Source: Rhodanobacter sp. DHG33 (lineage in GTDB: Bacteria > Pseudomonadota > Gammaproteobacteria > Xanthomonadales > Rhodanobacteraceae). Taken from it: a DNA stretch of 64,000 nucleotides. Below the pieces are notes generated by a model, which was given only the letters and a program-made list of their open reading frames with translations, was not told where the DNA came from and made no database searches. The stretch lies in the NCBI RefSeq assembly GCF_014843005.1, contig NZ_JACYXM010000009.1:1-64000 (forward strand), read 5' to 3'. A program made the position numbers and the translations under genes. Shown piece by piece: positions 15,668 through 27,484 of the stretch (position 1 is its first letter; every line of letters begins with the position of its first letter).

Positions 15668-16263
15668 CCACGCTAAGGAGGTGCCTAACTTTTTGTCAGA
15701 TGATTATCCGACGGAATCGCCTCGTACACTGACCATCTATGAGCGCAGCGGTTGCAACATGAGGACGGTTATCCGCACTAATTGTGGAGAGTTAGCGCAT
15801 TGGCTGGGGACAAATCCATGCGTGCAACACCATTTCAGCCAAGGCTGCGGAACTGCCATGCGTCCTCGGGCGGCGGCGTCGAGCCCCAGGAAGGGGACCA
15901 GCACATTTTGCAATCCTCGACCATTCCGTTGTAGTCGTTGATCTTGCACCGAACCCAGGGGCGACCAACTTTCCCCTCGAAAACCACTACGAGATCGATG
16001 GGGAATGGAGGAGTGAGCGTAACTGCCATAACTCAGAAGTCTGCGCCGGGATGCCTTATGTGGACGTGACGCCAGACGGGACGCGGATGGGCCACGCGTG
16101 CCTCGCAAGTCCGAAGGGCACAGATTCAACTAAATCTCCAAGGTTTCGTGGAGTGCTAAGCTACCGTTAAATTTGCTCTTTTACTTAACAGAAAGTAGCA
16201 AATTTAGTTTCTAGACCTCTGGGGGACGACAGCCATGCCAGCTCACCGGAATAGCCTGTGATG
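15668..16263. other. About 600 bases without a confident gene; inverted repeat at 16168-16206
   Basis: Two candidate short readings exist: a plus-strand frame ending at about 16170 (ILDHSVVVVDLAPNPGANFP, then HYEIDGEWRSERNCHNSEVC) and a minus-strand 64-residue frame at 15835-16029 (VVFEGKVGRPWVRCKINDYN). They overlap and neither has a recognisable family or good start. A perfect 10-bp inverted repeat, TAAATTTGCT at 16168-16177 and AGCAAATTTA at 16197-16206, precedes the dif site by about 60 bases. Confidence 0.4.
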
Positions 16264-16291
16264 ATTTTACATAATATACATTATGCGAAAT
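16264..16291 (-). other. dif: dif site (XerCD recombination site of the chromosome terminus)
   Basis: Read on the minus strand, the 28 bases are a XerC arm ATTTCGCATAA, centre TGTATA and XerD arm TTATGTAAAAT. The E. coli site is, from memory, GGTGCGCATAA, TGTATA, TTATGTTAAAT, so the centre is identical and the XerD arm differs at one base. XerC and XerD use dif to resolve chromosome dimers at the terminus, and several phages and elements integrate there. The neighbouring gene encodes an Xer activation factor, which supports the call. Confidence 0.9.
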
Positions 16292-16328
16292 AAAGGGTGC
16301 ACCAAGGGCCAAGGCTAGGCGCCGTCGC

Positions 16329-17198
16329 GTGCGCGCTTGGTACCTCTCCCCTGAGGGCTTCCGGGAGCTTCGGCGTACCTGCTTCCTCAGTCCTCAAGCG
16401 TGCGCCAAGTTCCTCGGCGTCTCACTGCGGACGGTGCAGCATTGGGACGCCGGCCGGTGCCGGGTGCCGTGGTCGGTGGTGCGACTGCTGCGCCTGCGGC
16501 GCTTGGGCGACCTGGGCGCGCTGCACGATGGTTGGGCTGGCTGGATGGTCAACGGCCGCACTGGCGAGTTGGTGAGCCCCAGTGGCTACACCTTTCAGCC
16601 GCTCCGTCTGGCCAACTGGACCGTGGTCTACGCGCAGGCCCGTCTCTGGCAGGAGGACTACGAGCGTCGCACGGCTGGGGGTGTGGGGGCCTTGGCCCCT
16701 GCGAGGCCGCAGGCCGTGACGCTTCAACCCGAAGTCTGGGAGGCCAGGGTCGTCACCGAAGCTTTGCCCTCCCCTCCAATCGAAGCCATTCCCCAGCTGA
16801 CCGCTTTCCTTGCCCTCGGGCGTGTCCTCGAGCGGGTCGGTTTCTCTGACGCCTTCCAACTTCACCAGGTAGAGCGGGGGGATCACGCCGCCGCCGGGGA
16901 GCGGCTTGGCCGCCCGCCGGCGGCGGGATCTGCCCGCGATGTGATCGACCTGGAAGGCGTTGAGGGCCGCCATGGTTGTCTCACGGGTGCGGAAATGGCA
17001 CAGTGGCGCGGTCTGGCGACTGTATTGGCCTCCGCGTGCACATCTCCGCGTGATGGCAGTATGCTATCAGTCTGGCGTCAGAATCCCGAGTTTGTGACGG
17101 ATCAGAAGGCCCCAACGGGGGCCTCGGGAGCGTGTGACGTCCGGGGCCCGGAAAGTAATACGGGCCTAAACCTCACACTCCCGGGAGGGCATTCCTGA
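16329..17198 (+). CDS. VC1465/XafT-family Xer recombination activation factor (DUF3653)
   Basis: The protein has 289 residues from a GTG at 16329. Residues 1-60 match DUF3653 proteins: WYLSPEGFRELRRTCFLSPQ, a Cro-like HTH (CAKFLGVSLRTVQHWDAGRC) and RVPWSVVRLLRLRR, then AGWMVNGRTGELVSPSGYTF. In TLC phage the VC1465 product XafT activates Xer recombination at dif without FtsK, and this gene lies 38 bases from a dif site. The frame is open upstream into KGAPRAKARRRVRAWY with no ATG. An ATG lies inside the XerC arm at 16283 and would join this frame if one G of the GGG at 16295-16297 were removed, so the start may be altered. The C-terminal half is low-complexity and unassigned. Confidence 0.75.
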   Translation: MRAWYLSPEGFRELRRTCFLSPQACAKFLGVSLRTVQHWDAGRCRVPWSVVRLLRLRRLGDLGALHDGWAGWMVNGRTGELVSPSGYTFQPLRLANWTVVYAQARLWQEDYERRTAGGVGALAPARPQAVTLQPEVWEARVVTEALPSPPIEAIPQLTAFLALGRVLERVGFSDAFQLHQVERGDHAAAGERLGRPPAAGSARDVIDLEGVEGRHGCLTGAEMAQWRGLATVLASACTSPRDGSMLSVWRQNPEFVTDQKAPTGASGACDVRGPESNTGLNLTLPGGHS

Positions 17199-17518
17199 TG
17201 GGTTCGACGACGCTCCGTATCCCCGATGCGCTGAAGGCCGAGGCCGATGCCTACGCGGCCAGCCTTGGCCTGTCTCTCAATGCGCTGTGCGCCGTGGCGC
17301 TGCGGGATTACCTCGATGCACGGCGGCGTGGAGCGGAGCCACAGCCCGGGCCTGCGCCTGAACCGGATCGCCAGCCTTCCAAGCCCGCCCAGGTGGCGAA
17401 GGCCGTGGCAGTGCCGTCGGCGCGACCGGTGCGGTACGTGGAACCGGCGCAGGGGGTCTATGCACCCTGCCCGTGCGGCAGCGGCAAGAAATGGAAGTGG
17501 TGCCACGGGGCATCGTGA
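17198..17518 (+). CDS. Ribbon-helix-helix protein with C-terminal SEC-C zinc motif
   Basis: The protein has 106 residues. Residues 1-42 look like a ribbon-helix-helix DNA-binding unit (TTLRIPDALKAEADAYAASL, then LSLNALCAVALRDYL). A proline-rich linker leads to a SEC-C motif at 90-103 (PCPCGSGKKWKWCHG) with Cys91, Cys93, Cys102 and His103 as zinc ligands. The ATG shares one base with the stop of the XafT-like gene and has a GGGAGGG upstream, so the two are co-translated. It is probably a regulator of the dif-bounded element, possibly of the XafT-like gene itself. The fusion of these two modules is unusual in chromosomal genes but typical of small phage or plasmid regulators. Confidence 0.7.
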   Translation: MGSTTLRIPDALKAEADAYAASLGLSLNALCAVALRDYLDARRRGAEPQPGPAPEPDRQPSKPAQVAKAVAVPSARPVRYVEPAQGVYAPCPCGSGKKWKWCHGAS

Positions 17519-17523
17519 AAGGT

Positions 17524-17593
17524 GCCGCCCCCGGGACGTCTTGGCGGAGGTCCGGGGGCGGCGATTGGCAGGAACCAACCGGGGCTAAGCCCC
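17524..17593 (+). terminator. Two GC-rich hairpins after the RHH/SEC-C gene
   Basis: GCCGCCCCCGGGAC at 17524-17537 pairs with GTCCGGGGGCGGC at 17550-17562, and GGGGCTAAGCCCC lies at 17581-17593. The first begins 5 bases after the stop codon. No T-run follows, so termination is likely rather than certain. Confidence 0.5.
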
Positions 17594-17606
17594 AAGGAAT
17601 CATCTC

Positions 17607-17909
17607 ATGAAAGCAGAGGAACGGCGGCAGCAGGAGCGCATCCTGCACGCGTGGCAGAACATCTTGGACATGCTCAATCGGATCGGGCCGGAGAGCGATA
17701 GTCAGGCGGACTTGGAAGGCTATGGGGAGGTCAAGGACTACGTGCTGGACCGCATCGAGCGGGTCACCGAGTGTTTGACAAAAGCTGCGCAGCGGACCCC
17801 GTCTACTCGGGGTAGAAAACCCGCTTCATTACGTCCGAAGATGAACAGTTTGCATGCCGGAGATAATGCCGTTGATAATCCCGTCTCGGCGGAGGTTGCA
17901 AATGGCTAG
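17607..17909 (+). CDS. Hypothetical small protein of the dif-bounded element
   Basis: The protein has 100 residues. The first 60 are helical and charged (ERRQQERILHAWQNILDMLN, EVKDYVLDRIERVTECLTKA); the remainder is basic and disordered-looking. I do not recognise a family. It is the last gene before the half-dif copy at 17926 and runs in the same direction as the XafT-like and RHH genes, so it probably belongs to the same element. No strong ribosome site is apparent. Confidence 0.5.
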   Translation: MKAEERRQQERILHAWQNILDMLNRIGPESDSQADLEGYGEVKDYVLDRIERVTECLTKAAQRTPSTRGRKPASLRPKMNSLHAGDNAVDNPVSAEVANG

Positions 17910-17925
17910 GAAAACCGGCGGGAGC

Positions 17926-17942
17926 TATACATTATGCGAAAT
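17926..17942 (-). other. Half-dif: intact centre and XerC arm, no XerD arm
   Basis: The 17 bases TATACATTATGCGAAAT repeat exactly positions 16275-16291 of the dif site, in the same orientation. The other 11 bases (CCGGCGGGAGC at 17915-17925) bear no likeness to a XerD arm. TLC-phage attachment sites are known to match dif only on the XerC side and centre, so this is the expected residue of such an integration and marks the other end of the 1.65-kb element. Confidence 0.8.
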
Positions 17943-18332
17943 TATGTGGTGCCATTTTACTGTCCTGCGCATTCAGTTTGGCCGTAAAGCTACGGTGTCG
18001 ACGACCATCCTCCGCGATTCGTTGTATCTAGCCCCAAGCATGGAGCATATATACATACAGAAGCAGCGTGACCATAGATAAAGACACTGCTGCCGCGTAG
18101 TGGTGCCGGCCTGACCAAACCTGCCAGTACATCACTCTACGTTTGCGCGCACGCCGTTGTCTACGCGGTCGAAAAAGACGCTCGATCATCGTTCCGCCCC
18201 CCAGCTTCCTGATCTGCAAAGTAAAGCAGATCCTGATGACCGATGGAGTGCAAGCAAATGACCAGGCGACATGCAATCCGGGAATTGGCTAGCTTTTGCC
18301 GTCCAGAAGCACCAGCACGATATATTCAAGAA
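17943..18332. other. Gap between the dif element and tadA; one weak small open frame
   Basis: No confident gene. A minus-strand 53-residue frame at 18028-18189 has a GGGGGG-rich leader, a very basic start (RPRRQRRARKRRV) and a hydrophobic end (YAAAVSLSMVTLLLYVYML); it could be a small phage membrane protein or chance. A perfect 7-bp inverted repeat, GATCTGC and GCAGATC with an 8-base loop, lies at 18211-18232. Confidence 0.35.
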
Positions 18333-18890
<558 letters not shown>

Positions 18891-20471
18891 TCACTCCCAC
18901 TCGATCGTGGCCGGCGGCTTGCCGCTGATGTCGTACACCACGCGGGAGACGCCACGCAGTTCGTTGATGATGCGGTTGGAGACCTTGCCGAGGAAGTCGT
19001 ACGGCAGGTGCGCCCAGTGCGCGGTCATGAAGTCGATGGTTTCCACGGCACGCAACGCGATCACCCATTCGTAGGCGCGCGCGTCGCCCACCACGCCCAC
19101 CGATTTCACCGGCAGGAACACGGCGAAGGCCTGGCTCGTCTTGTCGTACAGATCGGCCTTGCGCAGCTCCTCGATGAAGATGGCATCGGCACGGGCCAGC
19201 AGTTCGGCGTACTCCGGCTTCACTTCGCCGAGGATGCGTACGCCCAGGCCCGGGCCGGGGAACGGATGGCGATAGACCATCTCGCGCGGCAGGCCGAGTT
19301 CCACGCCGATGCGGCGTACCTCGTCCTTGAACAGCTCGCGCAGCGGCTCGACCAGCTTGAGCTTCATGTGCTCCGGCAGGCCGCCCACGTTGTGGTGGCT
19401 CTTGATCACGTGCGCCTTGCCGGTCTTGCTGCCGGCGGACTCGATCACGTCAGGGTAGATAGTGCCCTGCGCCAGCCACTTCACCTGGCCGTGACCGGCA
19501 TCAGTGACCTTGGCCGATTCCTCGTCGAAGATCTCGACGAACAGACGGCCGATGATCTTGCGCTTGGCTTCCGGATCGGCCACGCCTTCCAGCGCCTTGA
19601 AATAGCGCTCGGCGGCGTTGACGCGGATGACCTTGACGCCCATGTGCTCGGCCATGGTGGCCATCACCTGGTCGCCCTCTTTCCAGCGCAGCAGGCCGGT
19701 GTCGACGAACACGCAGGTCAGCTGCTTGCCGATCGCGCGATGCAGCAGCGCGGCGACCACCGAGGAATCCACGCCGCCGGAAAGGCCGAGCAGCACGTGG
19801 TCGCCGCCCACCTGCTCGCGCACGCGGGCAATCTGGTCGTCGATGATGTTGGCCGCTGTCCACAACGTGGCGCAGCCGCAGATGTCGGTGACGAAACGCT
19901 TGAGCAGCGCACTGCCCTGCTTCGTGTGCGTCACTTCGGGATGGAACTGCACGCCGTACCAGCGCTTGGCTTCGTCTTCCATCACCGCGACGGGAATGCG
20001 GTCGGTGCTGCCGGTGATGGCGAAGCCCAGCGGCGCTTTGCTGACGTGATCGCCGTGGCTCATCCACACGTCTAGGCGGTGCGCGTCGCCATGGTCGGAA
20101 AGGCCGTCGAACAAGCGGCTCTTCGCCACGATGTCCACTTCCGCGTGGCCGAATTCGCGCTGGTCGGCGGCTTCCGTCGCGCCACCCAACTGCGCGGCCA
20201 GCGTCTGCATGCCGTAGCAGATGCCGAGGATGGGCAGGCCGGAGTCGAACACTTCCTGCGGCGCCTTGGGTGCGCCCGGCAGCGTGGTGGATTCCGGGCC
20301 GCCCGAGAGGATGATGCCCTTAGCGCCGAACGCGGCGATCTCGGCCGGGTCGTGATCCCATGCCCAGATTTCGCAATAGACGCCGAGTTCGCGTACGCGG
20401 CGCGCGATCAGCTGCGTGTACTGCGCACCGAAGTCGAGGATAAGGATCTTGTCGGAATGGATGTTTTGCAT
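18891..20471 (-). CDS. guaA: GMP synthase (glutamine-hydrolysing)
   Basis: The protein has 526 residues from the ATG giving [20 protein letters not shown]. It makes GMP from XMP with glutamine and ATP. Residues 1-200 are the glutamine amidotransferase, with the nucleophile Cys in [12 protein letters not shown] and the His/Glu pair in QFHPEVTHT. The ATP-pyrophosphatase follows ([19 protein letters not shown]), and the C-terminal dimerisation domain ends in the usual TIEWE. It lies 117 bases downstream of guaB in the same direction, the classic gua arrangement, though hairpins in the gap suggest partial transcriptional separation. Confidence 0.97.
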   Translation of the reverse strand: MQNIHSDKILILDFGAQYTQLIARRVRELGVYCEIWAWDHDPAEIAAFGAKGIILSGGPESTTLPGAPKAPQEVFDSGLPILGICYGMQTLAAQLGGATEAADQREFGHAEVDIVAKSRLFDGLSDHGDAHRLDVWMSHGDHVSKAPLGFAITGSTDRIPVAVMEDEAKRWYGVQFHPEVTHTKQGSALLKRFVTDICGCATLWTAANIIDDQIARVREQVGGDHVLLGLSGGVDSSVVAALLHRAIGKQLTCVFVDTGLLRWKEGDQVMATMAEHMGVKVIRVNAAERYFKALEGVADPEAKRKIIGRLFVEIFDEESAKVTDAGHGQVKWLAQGTIYPDVIESAGSKTGKAHVIKSHHNVGGLPEHMKLKLVEPLRELFKDEVRRIGVELGLPREMVYRHPFPGPGLGVRILGEVKPEYAELLARADAIFIEELRKADLYDKTSQAFAVFLPVKSVGVVGDARAYEWVIALRAVETIDFMTAHWAHLPYDFLGKVSNRIINELRGVSRVVYDISGKPPATIEWE

Positions 20472-20516
20472 CGGACTTGAGGGCTTTTCGGAAGGACATC
20501 CGGAATGGATCGTGTC

Positions 20517-20581
20517 GTTCCCGACCTGGTCGGGAACAGCGTCACGCATGAGCCGCGGATCGGGCAGGGAATCCCCTGCCC
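20517..20581 (-). terminator. Two hairpins in the guaB-guaA gap
   Basis: GTTCCCGACC and GGTCGGGAAC (20517-20537) form a 10-bp stem with a 1-base centre; GGGCAGGG with CCCTGCCC (20562-20581) forms a second stem directly after the guaB stop. They may attenuate or terminate guaB transcription before guaA. Confidence 0.5.
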
Positions 20582-20588
20582 GCCCGCA

Positions 20589-22118
<1,530 letters not shown>

Positions 22119-22967
22119 TCAGCGGGCTTCGGCGGCTTCCAGCGTGTTTTCCATCAGCGTGGCCACGGTCATCGGACCCACGCCGCCGGGCACAGGCGTG
22201 ATCCAGCTGGCGCGTTCGGCGGCCGGGGCGAATTCCACGTCGCCCACCAGACGACCGTCGTCTAGACGGTTGATGCCCACGTCGATCACCACCGCGCCGG
22301 GCTTGATCCATTCGCCCTTGACCAGCCCCGGGCGGCCCACCGCGACGATCACGATGTCGGCTCGACGCACATGGCCTTCCAGGTCGCGCGTGAACTTGTG
22401 GCAGCAGGTGGTGGTGCAGCCGGCGATCAGCAACTCCAGCGCCAGCGGACGACCCACGTGGTTGGATACGCCCACCACCACCGCATCCTGGCCGCGCACC
22501 GGCCGGTCGGTGTGGCCCAACAGGGTCATCACGCCCTTGGGCGTGCATGGGCGCAAGCCGAAGCGGCGCAGCGCGAGACGACCTACGTTCACCGCCTGGA
22601 AGCCGTCCACGTCCTTGGCCGGATCGATGCGGTCGACCAGCGCGTCTTCGTCGATGTGTTCCGGCAGCGGCGACTGCACCAGGATGCCGTGCACTTCCGG
22701 ATCGGCATTGAGCCGGTCGATCAGCGCGAACAGTTCTTCCTGCGAAGTGCTGGCCGGCAGGTCGTAGTCGAAGGAACGGAAGCCCACCTGATGGCAGGCC
22801 TTGCGCTTGTTGCGTACGTACACCGACGAAGCCGCATCATCGCCCACCAGCACCACGGCCAGCCCTGGCGCGGGCAGGCCTTGCGCTTTGCGCTCGGCGA
22901 CACGCTTGCCGATGCGGTCCAGCAGTTCCTGCGCGATGCGTTTGCCGTCGAGGATGCGTGCGCTCAT
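22119..22967 (-). CDS. folD: Bifunctional methylenetetrahydrofolate dehydrogenase/cyclohydrolase
   Basis: The protein has 282 residues from the ATG giving [13 protein letters not shown]. It interconverts methylene-, methenyl- and 10-formyl-tetrahydrofolate. It shows [20 protein letters not shown] with the catalytic Tyr and Lys, the signature DKDVDGFQ-like segment ([17 protein letters not shown]), the NADP loop [16 protein letters not shown] and the C-terminal [17 protein letters not shown] much longer upstream frame is not used: it overlaps the divergent acetyltransferase gene. Supplies one-carbon units for purine and formyl-methionine synthesis, fitting its place beside guaB. Confidence 0.96.
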   Translation of the reverse strand: MSARILDGKRIAQELLDRIGKRVAERKAQGLPAPGLAVVLVGDDAASSVYVRNKRKACHQVGFRSFDYDLPASTSQEELFALIDRLNADPEVHGILVQSPLPEHIDEDALVDRIDPAKDVDGFQAVNVGRLALRRFGLRPCTPKGVMTLLGHTDRPVRGQDAVVVGVSNHVGRPLALELLIAGCTTTCCHKFTRDLEGHVRRADIVIVAVGRPGLVKGEWIKPGAVVIDVGINRLDDGRLVGDVEFAPAAERASWITPVPGGVGPMTVATLMENTLEAAEAR

Positions 22968-23596
22968 GGGGCTTTTCTGTTTGCAAAGCGCAACATTATC
23001 CTGACTGGCCGCCACCCGCACAAACGTACTTTGCCCATGCCCCTGCAAAATCCCCCTGGAACCGCGGAGATCGCTATCCCGCCACTTGCCTTGCGGCCCT
23101 GGCGGGACGATGACGCACAAGCCTTGCACGAGGCCGTCCAGGAGTCGCTGGGCAGCGTGGGGCGATGGCTGCAGTGGTGCCATGCGGACTATGACTTGGA
23201 CGCTGCGCGCCAGCGCATCGTTGTCTGCAAACAGGGTTGGGATGCAGGCGAGCAGTACGCCTTCGCGGTACTCGACGCGACGGGGCGGCTGGCGGGTGGT
23301 GTTGGCCTCAACCAGCTGGACGAACGCAATATGCGCGGCAATCTCGGCTACTGGATGCGCACATCCGTCAACGGTCGTGGATATGCCACGCACGCTGCAC
23401 GCGCCGTTGCGCTATTCGGCTTTGAAGCGCTGGGATTGCAGCGGATCGAGATCGTCGCGGCCACGGGCAACCTCGCCAGCCAGCGCTGTGCCGAGCGCAT
23501 CGGCGCCAGGCGCGAAGGTATTGCAAGAGGCCGCGTGTTGATGCACGGGCAATCCGAAGATGCCGTGGTCTACGGGTTGCTTCCCGTCGACCTCGA

Positions 23597-24766
<1,170 letters not shown>

Positions 24767-24834
24767 GCCGACAGTGTAACGACCCGGAGCCTGCTCGATG
24801 GCTCCATGGATCAGCGGAGCCATCGGATAGGCGG

Positions 24835-26238
24835 TTACTTCTTGCGCTTTTTCATCTCGCGGATCATGCGCTGGCGTTTGCGCAGCTGGCCTTCGGTGAG
24901 CACGTTCTTCTTTCCGGCATAGGGGTTCTCGCCTTCGCGGAACACGATGCGGATGGATGTGCCTTCGAGCTTGTAGCGCTGGCGGAAGAAGTTCTCGAGG
25001 TAGCGCTGGTAGGCCGGCGCGATGTGCTTGGTGCGGCTGCCGTGGATCACGATGGTGGGCGGATTGCTGCCGCCGGGATGGGCGAAGCGCAGCTTGGGCG
25101 CATGCCCGCGCACCAGCGGCGGCTGGTAGTTCTGGTAGGCCTTTTCCAGCGAACGGGTGAGGTCGGACGAATTCAGTTCCTTGGTCGCGGAGGCATGCGC
25201 ACGCACGATAGCGCGCATCAGCTCGCGCAGGCCCGAGCCGTGCATGGCGGAGATGTAGACATGCCGCGCCCATTCCACGAACTGCAGGCGGCGCGCCAGC
25301 GCTTCCTGGCAACGTTCGCGCTGGTAGGCGTCGAGACCGTCCCACTTGTTCACCGCGATGACCAGCGCCCTGCCCTCGTCCAGCGCGTGGCCGATCAGGG
25401 TGAGGTCCTGGTCGGCGAGGTTCTCGCGCGCGTCGATCATCATCACCACGACCTGCGCGGCGGCCATCGACTGCAGGGTCTTGATGACGCTGAATTTCTC
25501 CACCGCTTCCTCGACGCGTGCCCGGCGACGCACACCGGCAGTGTCGATCAGGGTGTACTTGCGGCCGTCGCGTTCCAGCGGCACGCGGATCGGGTCGCGC
25601 GTGGTGCCGGCCACGTCGGAAACGATCATCCGGTCTTCGCCGAGCAGGCGATTGATCAGAGTGGACTTGCCCGCGTTCGGACGGCCGACGATGGCGACGC
25701 GGATGCTGTCGCTCTCGTCGGGCGCAAGCTCTTCGTGCGCATCTTCCGGCAGCAGCGGCTGCAGCGCGGCGATCAGTTGGTCGGTGCCGCGGTTGTGCGC
25801 CGCGGACAGCGGCAGCGTGGCGGCGATGCCGAAAGCGGCGAACTCCGCCAACGCGGCCTGTTCGTCAAGGCCATCGGTCTTGTTGACCGCGGCGATGATG
25901 GGTTTGCCGCTGCGGCGCAGTTCATCGAGGATGCTGCGGTCCTGCGGCAACAAACCGTCGCGCGCGTCGAGCACGAACACCAGCGCCTGCGCCTCGGCGA
26001 TGGCCAGGCGTACCTGTTGCGCGGTAAGACCGTCCAGGCCTTCGTCCGAACCGGAGAGGCCGCCAGTATCGACCACCACGAACGGCCGTTCTTCGACGAG
26101 ATGGCAAACGCCGTAGTGGCGGTCGCGGGTGACGCCCGGCAGGTCGGCCACCAGGGCGTCGCGGCTGCGCGTCAGCGCGTTGAAAAGAGTCGATTTACCG
26201 ACATTGGGACGACCGACCAGGGCGACGACGGGCAGCAT
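24835..26238 (-). CDS. der: Ribosome-biogenesis GTPase Der (EngA)
   Basis: The protein has 467 residues from the ATG giving MLPVVALVGRPNVGK. It has the two tandem GTPase domains that define Der: P-loops GRPNVGKST near residue 9 and GRPNAGKST near 180, with DLPGVTRD/DTGG, NKTD and DVAGTTRD/DTAG, NKWD motifs. A KH-like C-terminal domain follows, with IVIHGSRTKHIAPAYQRYLE, and a basic tail (RKRQRMIREMKKRKK). It is needed for maturation of the 50S subunit. It lies 22 bases after bamB in the same direction, matching the common bamB-der order. Confidence 0.97.
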   Translation of the reverse strand: MLPVVALVGRPNVGKSTLFNALTRSRDALVADLPGVTRDRHYGVCHLVEERPFVVVDTGGLSGSDEGLDGLTAQQVRLAIAEAQALVFVLDARDGLLPQDRSILDELRRSGKPIIAAVNKTDGLDEQAALAEFAAFGIAATLPLSAAHNRGTDQLIAALQPLLPEDAHEELAPDESDSIRVAIVGRPNAGKSTLINRLLGEDRMIVSDVAGTTRDPIRVPLERDGRKYTLIDTAGVRRRARVEEAVEKFSVIKTLQSMAAAQVVVMMIDARENLADQDLTLIGHALDEGRALVIAVNKWDGLDAYQRERCQEALARRLQFVEWARHVYISAMHGSGLRELMRAIVRAHASATKELNSSDLTRSLEKAYQNYQPPLVRGHAPKLRFAHPGGSNPPTIVIHGSRTKHIAPAYQRYLENFFRQRYKLEGTSIRIVFREGENPYAGKKNVLTEGQLRKRQRMIREMKKRKK

Positions 26239-26260
26239 GAGGAGGCATGGTTCCCGGCGA

Positions 26261-27484
26261 TCAGTGCGCGGCGAGGCGATAAGCGCCGATATGGCCCTGC
26301 ACGTCCTCGACATACACGGTGTCGCCCACCACTACCGGTTGGGCCTGGATCGGCTTCTTGGACAGGCGGATGCGTGCAGCCAGCGCACCGTCGCTGCTCT
26401 GCAGCCAGTGCACGAAGCCCGCCGTGTCGGCCACCACGATGTAGTTGCCCTGCACCGCAGGCCCCGTGAGCCAGCGGTACTTGAGCTTGTCGTTCTTCCA
26501 CATGTCCGAGCCGCTGCTGCGGTCGAACGCCCACACTTCGCCCTGGTCGTTGACGCCGAAGAGGGCACTGCTGTTCAGGGCCAGCGAGGTGTAGGTGGAG
26601 AACGGGTGCGACCACATCGGGCGGCCGCTGGGACCGTCGATCGCCGTGAGGTTGCCGTGGTAGGCGGCGCCGTAGAGCGTGCTGCCATCGAGCAGGATCG
26701 CGTCGTCGGCATCGTCCAGGCGCTCGATGTCGGTGCGGCCATCGCCGTTCGCCAGGCGCTGCTCCCACAGCTTCTCGCCGTTGTCCAGGCGCAGTGCGAC
26801 CAGTTTGCCGTCGTCGCTGCCGATGAACACCACGCCGTTCACGGCCAGCGGCGTGCCGTTGCCGCGCAGGCTGAGCGAGGGCACGGTGCCCTGGTCGTAG
26901 ACCCAGCGGCGCTTGCCGGTGGCGGCATCGAGGCCATAGACGCGGCCGTCCTGGGTGCGCACGATCACCAGATCGCCGCTGATCGCCGGTGCGGACAGCA
27001 CTTCGGAATCCAGTTCGGACGACCACAGCTCGCTGCCGTCCTTCGGGCTCATGCCGTAGACATAGCCGTCAAGCGTACCCGCCACCAGCAGGTTGCCGGC
27101 CACGGTCGGGCCACCTGCATAGGTAGCTTCCGGGACGGCCTTGCCCTTCTTTCCGCCCAGGCCGAACCAGCCCTTCTTGATCTTGGTGCTCTTTTCCCAC
27201 AGCTTCTTGCCGCTCGCGGCATCGAAAGCGCCGATCTTGCCGTCGGTGCTGATGGCGTACAGCACGCCATCGACCACTGCGGGGCGCAGGCGCACGCCGC
27301 TGATGCCGGCGCCCTTGCCGATGCGGGCAGTCCAGACCTTGCTGACCTGCGCCGTGGCCGTGAAATGCTTGTCCAGCGGAGTCGGCGGCTCGAGGTTCTT
27401 CTTCTTGAAGGAATCGCAGCCGGCCAGCAGCACCAGCGTACCCAGTGCCAGCAGCCATACTTTCTTGTTCACCACGACTTTCAT
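26261..27484 (-). CDS. bamB: Outer-membrane assembly lipoprotein BamB
   Basis: The protein has 407 residues. The start is a lipoprotein signal (MKVVVNKKVWLLALGTLVLL, lipobox LAGC), so it is anchored to the inner face of the outer membrane. The body is an eight-bladed PQQ-type propeller with repeated blades such as GVLYAISTDGKIGAFDAASG, DGYVYGMSPKDGSELW and GRVYGLDAATGKRRWVY. BamB supports BamA in folding outer-membrane proteins. Its ATG overlaps the yfgM stop by four bases, so the two are coupled, and der follows. Confidence 0.95.
   Translation of the reverse strand: MKVVVNKKVWLLALGTLVLLAGCDSFKKKNLEPPTPLDKHFTATAQVSKVWTARIGKGAGISGVRLRPAVVDGVLYAISTDGKIGAFDAASGKKLWEKSTKIKKGWFGLGGKKGKAVPEATYAGGPTVAGNLLVAGTLDGYVYGMSPKDGSELWSSELDSEVLSAPAISGDLVIVRTQDGRVYGLDAATGKRRWVYDQGTVPSLSLRGNGTPLAVNGVVFIGSDDGKLVALRLDNGEKLWEQRLANGDGRTDIERLDDADDAILLDGSTLYGAAYHGNLTAIDGPSGRPMWSHPFSTYTSLALNSSALFGVNDQGEVWAFDRSSGSDMWKNDKLKYRWLTGPAVQGNYIVVADTAGFVHWLQSSDGALAARIRLSKKPIQAQPVVVGDTVYVEDVQGHIGAYRLAAH

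Noticed and set aside
16168-16206. Simple intrinsic terminator reading of the inverted repeat
   Set aside because: The 19-base spacer is long, the arms are AT-rich, and no confident gene ends just before it.
18028-18189. Small minus-strand membrane protein between the half-dif and tadA
   Set aside because: A hydrophobic end and purine-rich leader make it conceivable, but with 53 codons and no family it is not listed as a gene.
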